Made by a program: the position numbers and the translations under genes. Under the pieces are notes generated by a model. The model was not told the origin of the DNA, did not search any database, and worked only from the letters and a program-made list of their open reading frames with translations. From NCBI RefSeq assembly GCF_000143415.4, contig NW_003314308.1:514794-578793 (forward strand): a DNA stretch of 64,000 nucleotides, given 5' to 3'. This stretch comes from Selaginella moellendorffii. Taxonomy: Eukaryota; Streptophyta; Lycopodiopsida; Selaginellales; Selaginellaceae. The stretch's first letter is position 1, and the number at the start of each line of letters is the position of its first letter. Shown piece by piece: positions 19,424-28,210 of the stretch.

Positions 19424-21241
19424 TCATTTTGAGCATCTAGGGTTCTTCGAATTTTTGGGCTTGGTGGCATAGATCTGTGCGAGCAAGACATGGGCGGTTC
19501 CGGGGTCTAGATCGAGCAATTCTTTTGCGACGCGCTCCCCGCGATCGAGGTCTCGGTGGATCCGGCACGCGCCCATGAGCGCACCCCAGGCCATCAAATC
19601 CGGCTCGAATGGCATGCTGTGGATGAGATCATCGGCCTGATCGAGATGCCCCATTCTTCCGAGCAGATCCAGCACGCAGCAAAACTGCTCCTTGCGAGGA
19701 CGGAGCCCAAAATCGTAGCTCATCGACACGAAGTAGCTCCAGCCCAGATCGATGTGGTCGCACGCGATCAAAGCGCCAGTGAAAGCGATCTCGTCGGGAT
19801 GGATTCCATCCAAGATCATCGCCCAAAAGAGCTCCAGCGCGTGCCCGCCATTGCCGCCATTGGCATTTGCTACGATTAGAGTAGTCCAGGTGACCAAATT
19901 CCTCTCGCTCATCGCATCAAACAACGCCATCGCTCGATCGAGATTACCATTTTGGACAAACGCCACCACGGTCGCTGTTCTTGACACAACGTTGTGACCC
20001 GGCATATTCCAGACGGTAGTAAGAAATTCCTGCATATGCCCTTTTTGGGCATATGCTGTGAAGAGAACAGTCCAGCATACAATGTCGTGTTCGGGCATAG
20101 AATCTAGCATATACTTTGCCTCCTCTAGATACCCACACAAAGAATATGCTTGAATTATTCCTGTCCATGACACCAAATTCCTGGCCTCCATGGTGTCAAA
20201 TAAGACTTTGGATTCCTCCAAATATCCTTCTTGGGCATATGCACGAAGTATAACAGTTTGAGAGACTACGTCATGCTTTGGCATGGAGTCGAAAACTATT
20301 TTAGCGTCTTCCAACTCAAAATTCTCCACGTAACCTTGCAACAGCAGTGTCCATGAAGCGAGAACTCTCTCCGGGATGGAATCGAAGAACTTACGGGCAA
20401 GGACGAGGCACCCATTCTCAGCCAGTGCCTTGATCATCGCGTTCTTGGTCACAATATCGTGCCAGGGCATTTGGTTGAACAGATCTGTGGCTTGGGCGAG
20501 GAGTGAGTTCTCCGCAAGCGCAGTGATGAGCGCATTGGACGAAGAGAGGCACCACTCGGGCATCTGATTGTAAAGAGTTCTTGCGTGTTCCAAATTTTCT
20601 CTCTGGGCATTTGCTGTCACAAGGATGTTCCACGAGATCACGCTCCAAGCCGGCATCTGATTGAAAATCCTTTTAACCTCGGACAAGTTTCCGTGCTCGC
20701 TAACACAGTGCATCATAGAGTTCCAGGAGATTACGTTTTTCTCTGGCATGGAATTAAAGAGGAGCTTCGCTTTCGACAGATACCCGCTGTGGGCATATGC
20801 TGTGAGCATTGAGTTTAAAGAGACCAGCGTCACAAACTCCATGGAAACAAAAATCTCCTCAGCTCTACCAACTTTCCCCTGCTGGCCAAATGCCGCAATC
20901 GCGATGTTAAACGAGACGGTGTTCTTGGCAGGCATTGTTTCGAACACACTAATCGCTCTTTCAAAATCCCCTGTCTGGGCAAATGCTGCAATGATATGTG
21001 TCCAGGAGAAGAAATTGCGCTGCTCAAGGCCCTGGAACACAAGCCAGGCATCGTCGACGCTGCCACACCTGGTGTACATCTGGATAACAAGATTCGACAG
21101 GAAAACATTGCTCTTGAGCCCATTCGTGAGAATTCTTGCATGGATTTGCCTTGCTCGGTCAAGGCGCTTGCATTCCCTGATCTGTGAAGCTAGACTCGTG
21201 AAGCTCAAATCGCGAGATTGGATGACACCAATGGACGACAT
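19424..21241 (-). CDS. SS-type pentatricopeptide repeat protein, 605 aa
   Basis: Intronless; the ATG at 21241 (MSSIGVIQSRDLSF) is the first methionine. After one L-type unit (QIHARILTNGLKSNVFLSNLVIQMYTRCGS) come about twelve nearly uninterrupted 31-residue S units of the form WNxLxxAxAQxGxLxxAxxLFxxMPExNVVS. Then follow a final P2-L2-S2-like stretch (ALELFWAMILDGIHPDE, LLGRMGHLDQADDLIHSMPFEPD) and an E1-like start (DLDRGERVAKELLDLDPGTAHVLLAQIYA). There is no DYW domain. It is presumably an organellar RNA-binding protein. A long SS array is a feature of lycophyte PPR proteins. It shares a 108-bp divergent promoter with the phosphatase gene. Confidence 0.88.
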   Translation of the reverse strand: MSSIGVIQSRDLSFTSLASQIRECKRLDRARQIHARILTNGLKSNVFLSNLVIQMYTRCGSVDDAWLVFQGLEQRNFFSWTHIIAAFAQTGDFERAISVFETMPAKNTVSFNIAIAAFGQQGKVGRAEEIFVSMEFVTLVSLNSMLTAYAHSGYLSKAKLLFNSMPEKNVISWNSMMHCVSEHGNLSEVKRIFNQMPAWSVISWNILVTANAQRENLEHARTLYNQMPEWCLSSSNALITALAENSLLAQATDLFNQMPWHDIVTKNAMIKALAENGCLVLARKFFDSIPERVLASWTLLLQGYVENFELEDAKIVFDSMPKHDVVSQTVILRAYAQEGYLEESKVLFDTMEARNLVSWTGIIQAYSLCGYLEEAKYMLDSMPEHDIVCWTVLFTAYAQKGHMQEFLTTVWNMPGHNVVSRTATVVAFVQNGNLDRAMALFDAMSERNLVTWTTLIVANANGGNGGHALELFWAMILDGIHPDEIAFTGALIACDHIDLGWSYFVSMSYDFGLRPRKEQFCCVLDLLGRMGHLDQADDLIHSMPFEPDLMAWGALMGACRIHRDLDRGERVAKELLDLDPGTAHVLLAQIYATKPKNSKNPRCSK

Positions 21242-21349
21242 TGGTTTGAAGAGTCCATAAGGAGAAGTCAAAAAAAGGTCAAATAGGAATTAGGGTTCTT
21301 GAGGATCTATAAGGACTGTGAGAGATTAGGGTTTTTGTATCGAGGAGGA
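21242..21349. promoter_or_regulatory. Short bidirectional promoter of PPR gene and phosphatase gene
   Basis: The two ATGs (21241 minus, 21350 plus) are 108 bp apart and point away from each other. No TATA box is seen. Confidence 0.5.
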
Positions 21350-21943
21350 ATGAGGCAAGTTCGCGAGTGGCTCTACATTGGCAACGCTGACGACGCGGGT
21401 AGTTTCGTCTCTGGGTCTCGGCATGGATTCACCCACATCCTCACTCTAGCTCCAGTTTGCTTGGGCGATGGCTGCAACTTCATCAAAGTCGTGCCCGAGT
21501 ATCGCATGGAAGAGTTCGATCGTGTAGCCCGGCAGCTCCAGGAGAAGTGCCCCGGCTTTGCTGGCACTCAGCCAGTGCGCAAGATCGTCCCGTTGGTGGA
21601 CGAGGAGAGCCAGGACATAGCCCAGGTGCTGCGAGAGTGCCTGGGTTTCATTGATCGAGGGGTGGAGGAGGGGATTGTTCTCGTCCACTGCATTGGCGGC
21701 TTCTCTCGCAGCGCGTCGGTGGTGACGGCGTATTTGATGTGGAAGGAGGGGCTGGGCATGGACGAGGCGCTCGAGTCCCTGAGGAGATGCAAGGAGGGGA
21801 TTCGCCCAAACGCGGGATTTATCAAGCAGCTGCGAGAATTCGAGCAAAGAGGTGACGAGTTTGATGTGTCGCAAGATCGTGAGACCGAGCACAAAGCTAT
21901 GGAGTATCGATGTAAACTGTGCAAGAGAGAAATGGTTGTATGA
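21350..21943 (+). CDS. Dual-specificity phosphatase, DUSP12/Yvh1-like with truncated zinc domain
   Basis: A 197-aa single-exon protein; the first ATG is at 21350 (MRQVREWLYIGNADDAG). The catalytic loop is HCIGGFSRSAS with Cys114 and Arg120, and the likely general acid is Asp84 in PLVDEES. After the catalytic domain (to about residue 175), the chain ends with EYRCKLCKREMVV, which resembles the first CxxC of the zinc-binding C-terminal domain of Yvh1/DUSP12. The rest of that domain is absent, and the next gene's stop is only 35 bp away, leaving no room for another exon. The protein would dephosphorylate phospho-Ser/Thr/Tyr; Yvh1's ribosome-maturation role needs the zinc domain and is probably lost. 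Confidence 0.8.
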   Translation: MRQVREWLYIGNADDAGSFVSGSRHGFTHILTLAPVCLGDGCNFIKVVPEYRMEEFDRVARQLQEKCPGFAGTQPVRKIVPLVDEESQDIAQVLRECLGFIDRGVEEGIVLVHCIGGFSRSASVVTAYLMWKEGLGMDEALESLRRCKEGIRPNAGFIKQLREFEQRGDEFDVSQDRETEHKAMEYRCKLCKREMVV

Positions 21944-21978
21944 TTGAAACTTTCAATATAGAGTAGTGGATCAAGGCT

Positions 21979-23334
21979 CTAGAGATAGAGAAGCTCCTTT
22001 AGACGAGCGCGGGAAACCTCCATGGCCTCCATGGCCTTGGATTTGATTACCTTTGCTCGTTTTCTCAGCGATTCACTGCCCATCAAACTCCTGGCGGCTC
22101 GCTCGACTTCGCTCCTTCCAACAATCCTGGAGCTTCCATCGCTGCTGTTCTTGCTCTCGATCCTCACCCCGACTCTCCACACGTCCACCATGAACTTACA
22201 GTTGATGGGCTGGTCGCCCATGAACGGCCACCCGATCATCGGGACCCCGGAGCTCAAGCTCTCGAGCGTCGAGTTCCAGCCGCAGTGCGTGACAAATCCT
22301 CCCACGCTCGGGTGCCTGAGAATATCAATCTGCGAGCTCCATGACACGATCAACCCCCGGTTTCCAATCCTCGTCCGCAAGCCCTGGAGGAAATACCCGA
22401 GCTTTCGCTGGGAGCTCTCACGTAGGACCCAGAGAAAGCTCTGGTGACTTGCCTCCAAGCCATAGCCGACCTCCATGACTTGTTCTTCCGGGAGCTCCAC
22501 CATTGTTCCAAAGCACACGTACAACACGGACGAAACCTCTTGTGCGTCGAGCCATTCTTTTTGGACGTGATCTTCCATGCTTGATACCGCCCCGACGAGC
22601 ATTGGCCCAACGTTGACAAGCTTGCCAAACCCCTGGTCCCTCAAATCACCCAAAGTTTGCTCCTCCAACTCGTCCAGAGTATTCATGATCAGCCATGGAG
22701 CCTTGAGCAGGTTCTTGAGCTTTCTCATCGAGCTAAAGCTCACTGGATCCAGAGGGTCCTCGGGGATGTCCGTGAAAACCGAGAGCTCGCAAGGAACGCC
22801 TGGTATCACGGACGAATCCACCACTTTCTTCTCGGGCGATCGATCGTTCCTGGAGAGCGGAAGGAATCCTTTCTCCAGGAGCGTCTCGACGTTGACAGTG
22901 ATGTGGAGCATGGCCGCCGACGACACCCAAAACGCAGCAACGTTGCAAGCTAAGCTCTCGAGACGGTCGATAAGCAGGAAGTCGATGATGGCCAGGGAAA
23001 CCGGCCCGAGCTCTGGAGCAGAAGCCGCGACCAGCTTCTTAATCTCGTCCGAGTTCCTGGCCATGACCTCGATGCTCTCAGAGAGCGTATAGCCGCTGCG
23101 ATCTCTATCGACTTCCAGAGCCTGGAATCTAATGGCTTGCCTCAATTTTTGGTCGCCGTCGCAGAGATGGTTGAGGGCCGAGAGTGATGCTTGGAGAGTG
23201 CTGCTCGTTGTGATGAATGTGATATCGGATCCAAGGGACGCTAGCTGCACAGAGAGCTGGAGCAACGGATTAGTGTGGCCAGAGATTGGAAGAGGAATCA
23301 CCACAACATGAGGCGGATTGCTTCGGGACGCCAT
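21979..23334 (-). CDS. UDP-glycosyltransferase UGT-A (GT1), 451 aa
   Basis: Intronless; ATG at 23334 (MASRSNPPHVVVIPLPISGH). His20 fits the catalytic base in the N-terminal lobe. The 44-residue PSPG box spans about 332-375 (starts WSSQIDILRHPSVGG, contains THCGWNST, ends MGDQ). The final Gln favours UDP-glucose. Position 2 of the box is Ser rather than the usual Ala/Cys/Val. The enzyme transfers sugar from a UDP-sugar to a small acceptor in the cytosol; the acceptor is unknown. Its 5' end was copied into the mosaic at about 24869-25030. Confidence 0.9.
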   Translation of the reverse strand: MASRSNPPHVVVIPLPISGHTNPLLQLSVQLASLGSDITFITTSSTLQASLSALNHLCDGDQKLRQAIRFQALEVDRDRSGYTLSESIEVMARNSDEIKKLVAASAPELGPVSLAIIDFLLIDRLESLACNVAAFWVSSAAMLHITVNVETLLEKGFLPLSRNDRSPEKKVVDSSVIPGVPCELSVFTDIPEDPLDPVSFSSMRKLKNLLKAPWLIMNTLDELEEQTLGDLRDQGFGKLVNVGPMLVGAVSSMEDHVQKEWLDAQEVSSVLYVCFGTMVELPEEQVMEVGYGLEASHQSFLWVLRESSQRKLGYFLQGLRTRIGNRGLIVSWSSQIDILRHPSVGGFVTHCGWNSTLESLSSGVPMIGWPFMGDQPINCKFMVDVWRVGVRIESKNSSDGSSRIVGRSEVERAARSLMGSESLRKRAKVIKSKAMEAMEVSRARLKELLYL

Positions 23335-23589
23335 AGCTGACAAGCTCTCTCGGCTTGAGACTTATACAAGAGAAGATTCTCAAAGTTATGCGTTAGGTAA
23401 GTTGATGACACCCCAACCGTCTAGCCGAGCGAATCTCGATCACATATGGAGACGTGGCACCCACAAGACGGGTGGGAGCGCGCCCGCAACGAGGACGCCA
23501 CCAACGCGACAAAGATAATCCAACTTGCAAGAACTCGCTTACTCCATTTTGATACTTTTATTTTAGAGCTCTAAGTAAAACTGTGTGGA

Positions 23590-24345
23590 GGGGCGCCACC
23601 ATCGCAGCAGAGAAAGATTTGGAGTTTGTGCGCTACAAGGATTTGCCACTGGAGCCTCCGGCGAGAGGAGCTTGTCGACTTCTCCCCAAAGCTTAAGGCG
23701 CTGGGCGGTGCCGTGACGGCGCTCTGGTGGCACCGCCGGGTGACGTGCGTCATCACGACGTTCTTGTGGGCTGGGACGGAGAAGTCGCTTGGGTGTGCCG
23801 AGGGTCGTGTTTTGGACGTCCACCATGACCGAGTGCCGTGTATAGTAACTTATCGGAGCTCGGACTTTGCCAGTACGCGATCAGCTTGGGCTCTATGCCA
23901 CAGTCTCGAGAATAACCTTGCCGCGGAAGTTTGGATCTGTGGCATGAAGTAGCGTCGTGAAGTCCAAGGCCTTGAGGTCCGGAAGTCCTGGAATCTTCAC
24001 CGTGGTTCCGAAGTTATCTTCACCATGGTTCCGAGATCTAGCAATCCAAGTTATCTTCACCGTGGTTCCGAGATCTAGCAATCCAAGTTTTCTAAGATCA
24101 CAAAGAAAAAGTTTGGAATTCGCGTACCTTTGATCGCATTCTCGGAGATGACTCCCTGGAAGGCAATGCGGTGAGAGCTCTTGAGCTATGAGGAATCAAA
24201 ATCGGTCCTCTCTATCTGAACATCTCCACCGGGGACGACGATCCAGACGATCCAAACCAGGTATTCCATGGCTGACAAACAGGAGCCTCGATCGGTTCTC
24301 TATATTCCAGTCCCGGCAGTCGAATTCAAGCAGATAGCCCTGGAG
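23590..24345 (+). pseudogene. Pseudogene copy of UGT-B with an internal inversion
   Basis: Nucleotides 23590-23850 match exon 1 of UGT-B (25900-26180) with a deletion and frameshifts. Then 23853-24150 match UGT-B 26180-26450 in reverse orientation, including its intron. The plus-strand match resumes at 24152 (GGAAGGCAATGCGGTGAGAG) to about 24342, with a small deletion after CTCTATATTCCAG. Inside the inverted part a unit of about 36 bp containing GGATTGCTAGATCTCGGAAC is repeated. No open product. Confidence 0.8.
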
Positions 24346-24868
24346 GATGCATTCGCAGGCTCTTTCTGGCAACCGCGGGGAAGTAGGGAAATGTCGCCCT
24401 CGCTCACCAGAGCGCTGCCGGCAGGGATCACTTCGTCCAATTCCCTCTGGTCTTTTGCCAAGATAAGAGCGTCCAGCCCCGGACTCACGTAGGAGCAAGA
24501 ACAAAAGAGAGCAAACCGGTCAACACTCTAGTCAACACATAAGTTAACGCCCAGACTTACCAGCATGGTTCCGGCATGTTCTCGAGCGAGAGCAGGAAGC
24601 TCTGGCTTTGTTCTTGCTTGGCCATGGAAGATCGGTGCACGTCCATGTGCGCTTGGAGCAAGGCGTGCACACTGTCCTCAGCTTGGGCAGCGAGAGATCC
24701 ATTTGATCCATGGGAAGCAATCGCCGATGTGGAGGCCCTCGCTGAGCTTATTCGCGCTGGATCAAGCGGATGAAATCGTCCACATCGAAGCTTCGGCTCG
24801 TCCCAAACACGAGCACTTGCATGATCCCGAGGACAGTCAGCTCCTGGCTCATGTTCACTGACATGCTC
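24346..24868 (-). pseudogene. Pseudogene fragment of the cluster P450
   Basis: On the minus strand the DNA matches the P450 genes at 30040-31612 and beyond: part of exon 1 (GTGTTTGGGACGAGCCG region), a remnant of intron 1 with GTAAG, and part of exon 2 (LDEVIPAGSALVSEGDI versus [17 protein letters not shown]). The I-helix segment is deleted and frames are broken. Confidence 0.75.
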
Positions 24869-25030
24869 GTCCAAGTTCCTGGCCATGATCTCGATGACGC
24901 TGCGGTTTCTATCAACTTCCAGAGCCTAAAATCTAATGGCTTGCTTTGGTCGCCATGAGGGCCAAGAGTGAGTGATGACCATAGCTGACTTTACAACAAG
25001 AGAATATTCTTAAACTTATGCGTAAGCATG
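24869..25030 (-). pseudogene. Relic of the 5' end and promoter of UGT-A
   Basis: The sequence TCCAGAGCCTAAAATCTAAT and its flanks match UGT-A at about 23045-23400 with internal deletions, including the region of the start codon and upstream leader (GAGAATATTCTTAAACTTAT versus the UGT-A promoter). Confidence 0.65.
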
Positions 25031-25730
25031 AGGACCAAAATGTCTCCCGGTGCTGCTGTTGGTGTGTGTGTGTCTACTGCTCCTCAACTAACTCTCCCCG
25101 TGTTCACCCAACTCCCAATGTGAAGTGAATCTTAACATATGAAGACATATAATCTTAACAACTCACAACACACTTGAAACTTTACATTCATGCTTCAAAG
25201 TTAGGCATCGCAAAACCATAAACAACATATATAGATAAAATGTTTGAGAGACCATTAAGTGATAAGTATTACAAGAGAAGCATAGCTTGGGGTGTGTAAA
25301 TTATGAAGCATGAAATAGCTTTGAGCTTGAAGGTTGTGTGGAGCGTATCAGAAAATTCATAAACTATGTGTTGTAACAAAAAAAATGTATTATTAAGTTT
25401 ATGAGCATATCATAGCATATTTCTTGGTCACCTACTCTTTATGATCCTTTTCTTTTGCTGAGTTCATCACACTTTTTCCAGAGCTCTAAGTAGAACTTCA
25501 AATCATAGTGGTCAATTCGTTGTGTTTTCAAGAAAGAATCAAGAGTAAAGAAAGAAAGTAAACAACAGTCACTAGAATTCGTGGGCTTGCTAGTTTACTG
25601 CCACGTATGAGAGCATTTGAGCGAACAACGAGTGACACGACGGACAAATAAAAGACAAGGAGGAACGAGCTCAGCTATGCTGGAGCAGAAAACCATTAGA
25701 AAAGGAAAACTTTGAATTCTTCTCGGAGCT
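25031..25730. other. AT-rich intergenic region upstream of UGT-B
   Basis: No gene is seen. There is a short GT run (about 25061-25072). The stretch AGAGCTCTAAGTAGAACT (about 25481-25498) also occurs before the UGT-B pseudogene (about 23565-23583), so that promoter-side sequence was copied too. Confidence 0.4.
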
Positions 25731-27187
25731 ATGGAGGAAGAACACTTGGATCACATACACATTCTCGCAGTGCCATTCTTCCTCAAGGGCCATGAGATCC
25801 CTCTCCTCCATCTCTGTCGCCATCTCCACTCTCTCACTGGCGGCCGGATCGCCGTCACGATCCTCCAGCTCCCGCAAAACAAGTCGCCACTCTCTGGAGG
25901 GGCGCCACGATCGCAGCCAGAGAAAGGTTTGGAGTTTGTGCGCTACGAGAATTTGCCGCTGGAGCCTCCGGCTGAGAGGAGCTTGCAGCTCTTCCTCGAC
26001 TTCTTCCCAAAGTTTAAGGCGTTGGGCGGTGCGGTGTCGGCGCTCTGGCGGCACCGCCGGGTGACGTGCGTCATCACCGACGTTCTCGTGGGCTGGGGCG
26101 GAGAAGTTGCCCGTGACTTGGGCGTGCCATGGGTCGCGTTTTGGACGTCCACCGTGACCGAGCTTACCGTGTATAGTAACTTACCAAGGCTCATCTCTGA
26201 GAATGCGATCAAAGGTACGTGAACGCTAAACCTTTTCTTTGTGATCTTAGAAATGGATTGCTAGATCTCGAAACCACGGTGAAGATTCCAGGACTTCCGG
26301 ACCTCAAGGCCTTGGACTACACGACGCTACACCATGCCACAGATCCAAACTTCCGCGGCAAGGTTATTCTCGAGACCTTTGTGGAAGCCGTACGGTATAG
26401 CACCCAAGCTGATCGGGTACTGGCAAACTCCTCCCACGCCCTGGAAGGCAATGCGGTGAGAGCTCTCGAGCTATGTGGAATCAACATCGTTCCAGTGGGT
26501 CCTCTCCATCTAAACATCTCCACCGGGGGCGATCCAAACGATCCAAACCAGGTGATTCCATGGCTGGACAAACAGGAGCCTCGATCGGTGCTCTACATTG
26601 CGTTTGGAACGGTCGCTCCAGTCCCGGCAGCCCAATTCGAGCAGATAGCCCTGGCTCTGGAATCTACTAAGAACATCGCTTTCCTATGGGTGGTACGCCC
26701 GGAGCAGCTCAAGCTAGTGCCGAAGGAATTCGGCTGTACCGCGCGGTACGCGTTCAAGTCTGGTGATACCGTTAATGGCGGGACGGTATACCGCGGGCTG
26801 CTAACCGACTGGGCACCCCAGGTTGCGGTCCTCGGGCACCGTGCAGTGGGCGGTTTCTTGACGCATTGTGGATGGAATTCGATCTTGGAGAGCATCACTG
26901 TTGGCGTTCCTGTCATCTCGATGCCTCGAATGGCCGATCAGTGCTTGACGCGCAAGATCTTGGACGAGGAGTGGGGGGTTTCGGTACGATTGGGTAACAC
27001 GGTTACTGACGTTGTGAGCAAGACCGATTTGGAGGCTGCGATCGAGGAGCTCATGTTTGAAAGGCGGGATGAGCTTGGAAAGAAAGCGAGCGATCTTGGA
27101 GAACTCGCTAGACAGGGCATGGAAGAAGGAGGATCTTCTCGATCCGGCATCGATTCCTTGGTCAAAGACCTTTTACTGTGGAAGTAA
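25731..27187 (+). CDS. UDP-glycosyltransferase UGT-B (GT1), 468 aa, 2 exons
   Basis: Exons 25731-26214 and 26265-27187, a 50-nt GT-AG intron, phase 1. The protein starts MEEEHLDHIHILAVPFFLKGH, with His21 as likely catalytic base. The PSPG box is about residues 344-387 (WAPQVAVLGHRAVGG, THCGWNSI, ends MADQ). Gln at the end fits UDP-glucose as donor. A Gly/Val-rich loop (KSGDTVNGGTVYRG) precedes the box. Cytosolic; acceptor unknown. UGT-C at 28211-29521 is a tandem paralogue with the intron in the same place. Confidence 0.92.
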
Positions 27188-27239
27188 ACGCTAGTAAAAA
27201 TTTTCTTTATTGAAATTTCTTTATTGGTATTTGAAATTT

Positions 27240-27728
27240 CTAGAAGTGGAGTACGCGTAGATCGAAGGAGAACGTGGAATTGATGTCCTCCACGATTCGA
27301 TCGACGAGAGCGTAGCCTTTGGCAAACAAAAACTCGCCAGTGCCAGTAGCGATTGGGAGCTGACCACTGGAATTCGTGACGGCGCTGAGAAACGTGAGGC
27401 TACTGCCCTGGAATTCGTCTAGAGTGAGCGTCACAGACACCAGAGATGTGAGGCTATCCATCGACACCACCGTGCTCGTCCCTCGAATCCTTCCTACTTC
27501 GCGGGAGTCGCTCGATCGGCTCACAGTCACGGGATCATCCACGACCGCGATGGCTCCGAATGGATTCGCCGGGTTTCCCAGGCTGGGAACTCCAGTGGTG
27601 ACGAGGAAATCGGTGACATTGAAGAAGTCCTGCCAAAAAAGCCTCTGGTGAAGGGATCTCGCGCTGGAAATCTGGAGAGCGACAAGCGCGATGGCCGAGA
27701 GGAAGAGTAATTTGTTAACGCTAGCCAT
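27240..27728 (-). CDS. Dirigent protein, 162 aa
   Basis: ATG at 27728 (MASVNKLLFLSAIALVALQ), a clear signal peptide of about 24 residues ending SARS. The mature part shows dirigent blocks: LFWQDFFNVTDF, NPFGAIAVVDDPVT, VGRIRGTSTVVS, SVTLTLDEFQGSSLTFLS, LPIATGTGEFLFAKGYAL. Dirigent proteins are secreted beta-barrels that direct stereospecific coupling or cyclisation of phenolics such as monolignol radicals. It is slightly shorter than usual (about 180-190). An ATG-less extension upstream is not used. It lies between two UGT genes, which fits lignan or phenolic metabolism but proves nothing. Confidence 0.85.
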   Translation of the reverse strand: MASVNKLLFLSAIALVALQISSARSLHQRLFWQDFFNVTDFLVTTGVPSLGNPANPFGAIAVVDDPVTVSRSSDSREVGRIRGTSTVVSMDSLTSLVSVTLTLDEFQGSSLTFLSAVTNSSGQLPIATGTGEFLFAKGYALVDRIVEDINSTFSFDLRVLHF

Positions 27729-27843
27729 TATGGAGAAATTTTCAAGGAGAAACGAAGTTTTAAACCAAAAGTTTGGTGCCAACCAACCAAAGATCTAGTG
27801 CCGTGTTGAGAACAACTATAGAAAAATCTACTTGGTTCTTCCT

Positions 27844-27929
27844 AGAAGTTCTTCCAAGAAGTTCTTCCATAGAATCTATTGTCCAGTCAATTGCGAAGAC
27901 AAAATAATCAACGAACTAGAAGTTCTTCC
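27844..27929. repeat. Short direct repeats AGAAGTTCTTCC between dirigent gene and UGT-C
   Basis: Exact copies at 27844-27855, 27857-27868 and 27918-27929, and a fourth degenerate copy right after. They lie in the shared upstream region of two divergent genes. They resemble heat-shock elements but have the wrong spacing. Confidence 0.5.
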
Positions 27930-28210
27930 CAGAAGTTACCAGGAGTCAAGAAAACTATGACCCTCCAGTCAAGAAAAGTCAATCGTAGTCAACGAGAAAG
28001 TTGGCACGGTAGCCAAGGAGAACATAAATTTAAAGGCTGCCACGCACCAATTTGAAGAAACGGTGGGAGTATCTACACGTCCACAAACATCCATAATGGA
28101 ACTTCTGGCACTGTGCTTTTTCAGATCCGCCGTGATCCCCGTGACACAGTTTTCTCGCATATAAGTTCATCCATTTAGTCTATCAAGCATTGTCTTGCAA
28201 GTCTAGAGCA

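Noticed and set aside
27844-27929. Heat-shock element array
   Set aside because: GAA and TTC are one base apart (GAAgTTC), not two as in canonical elements.
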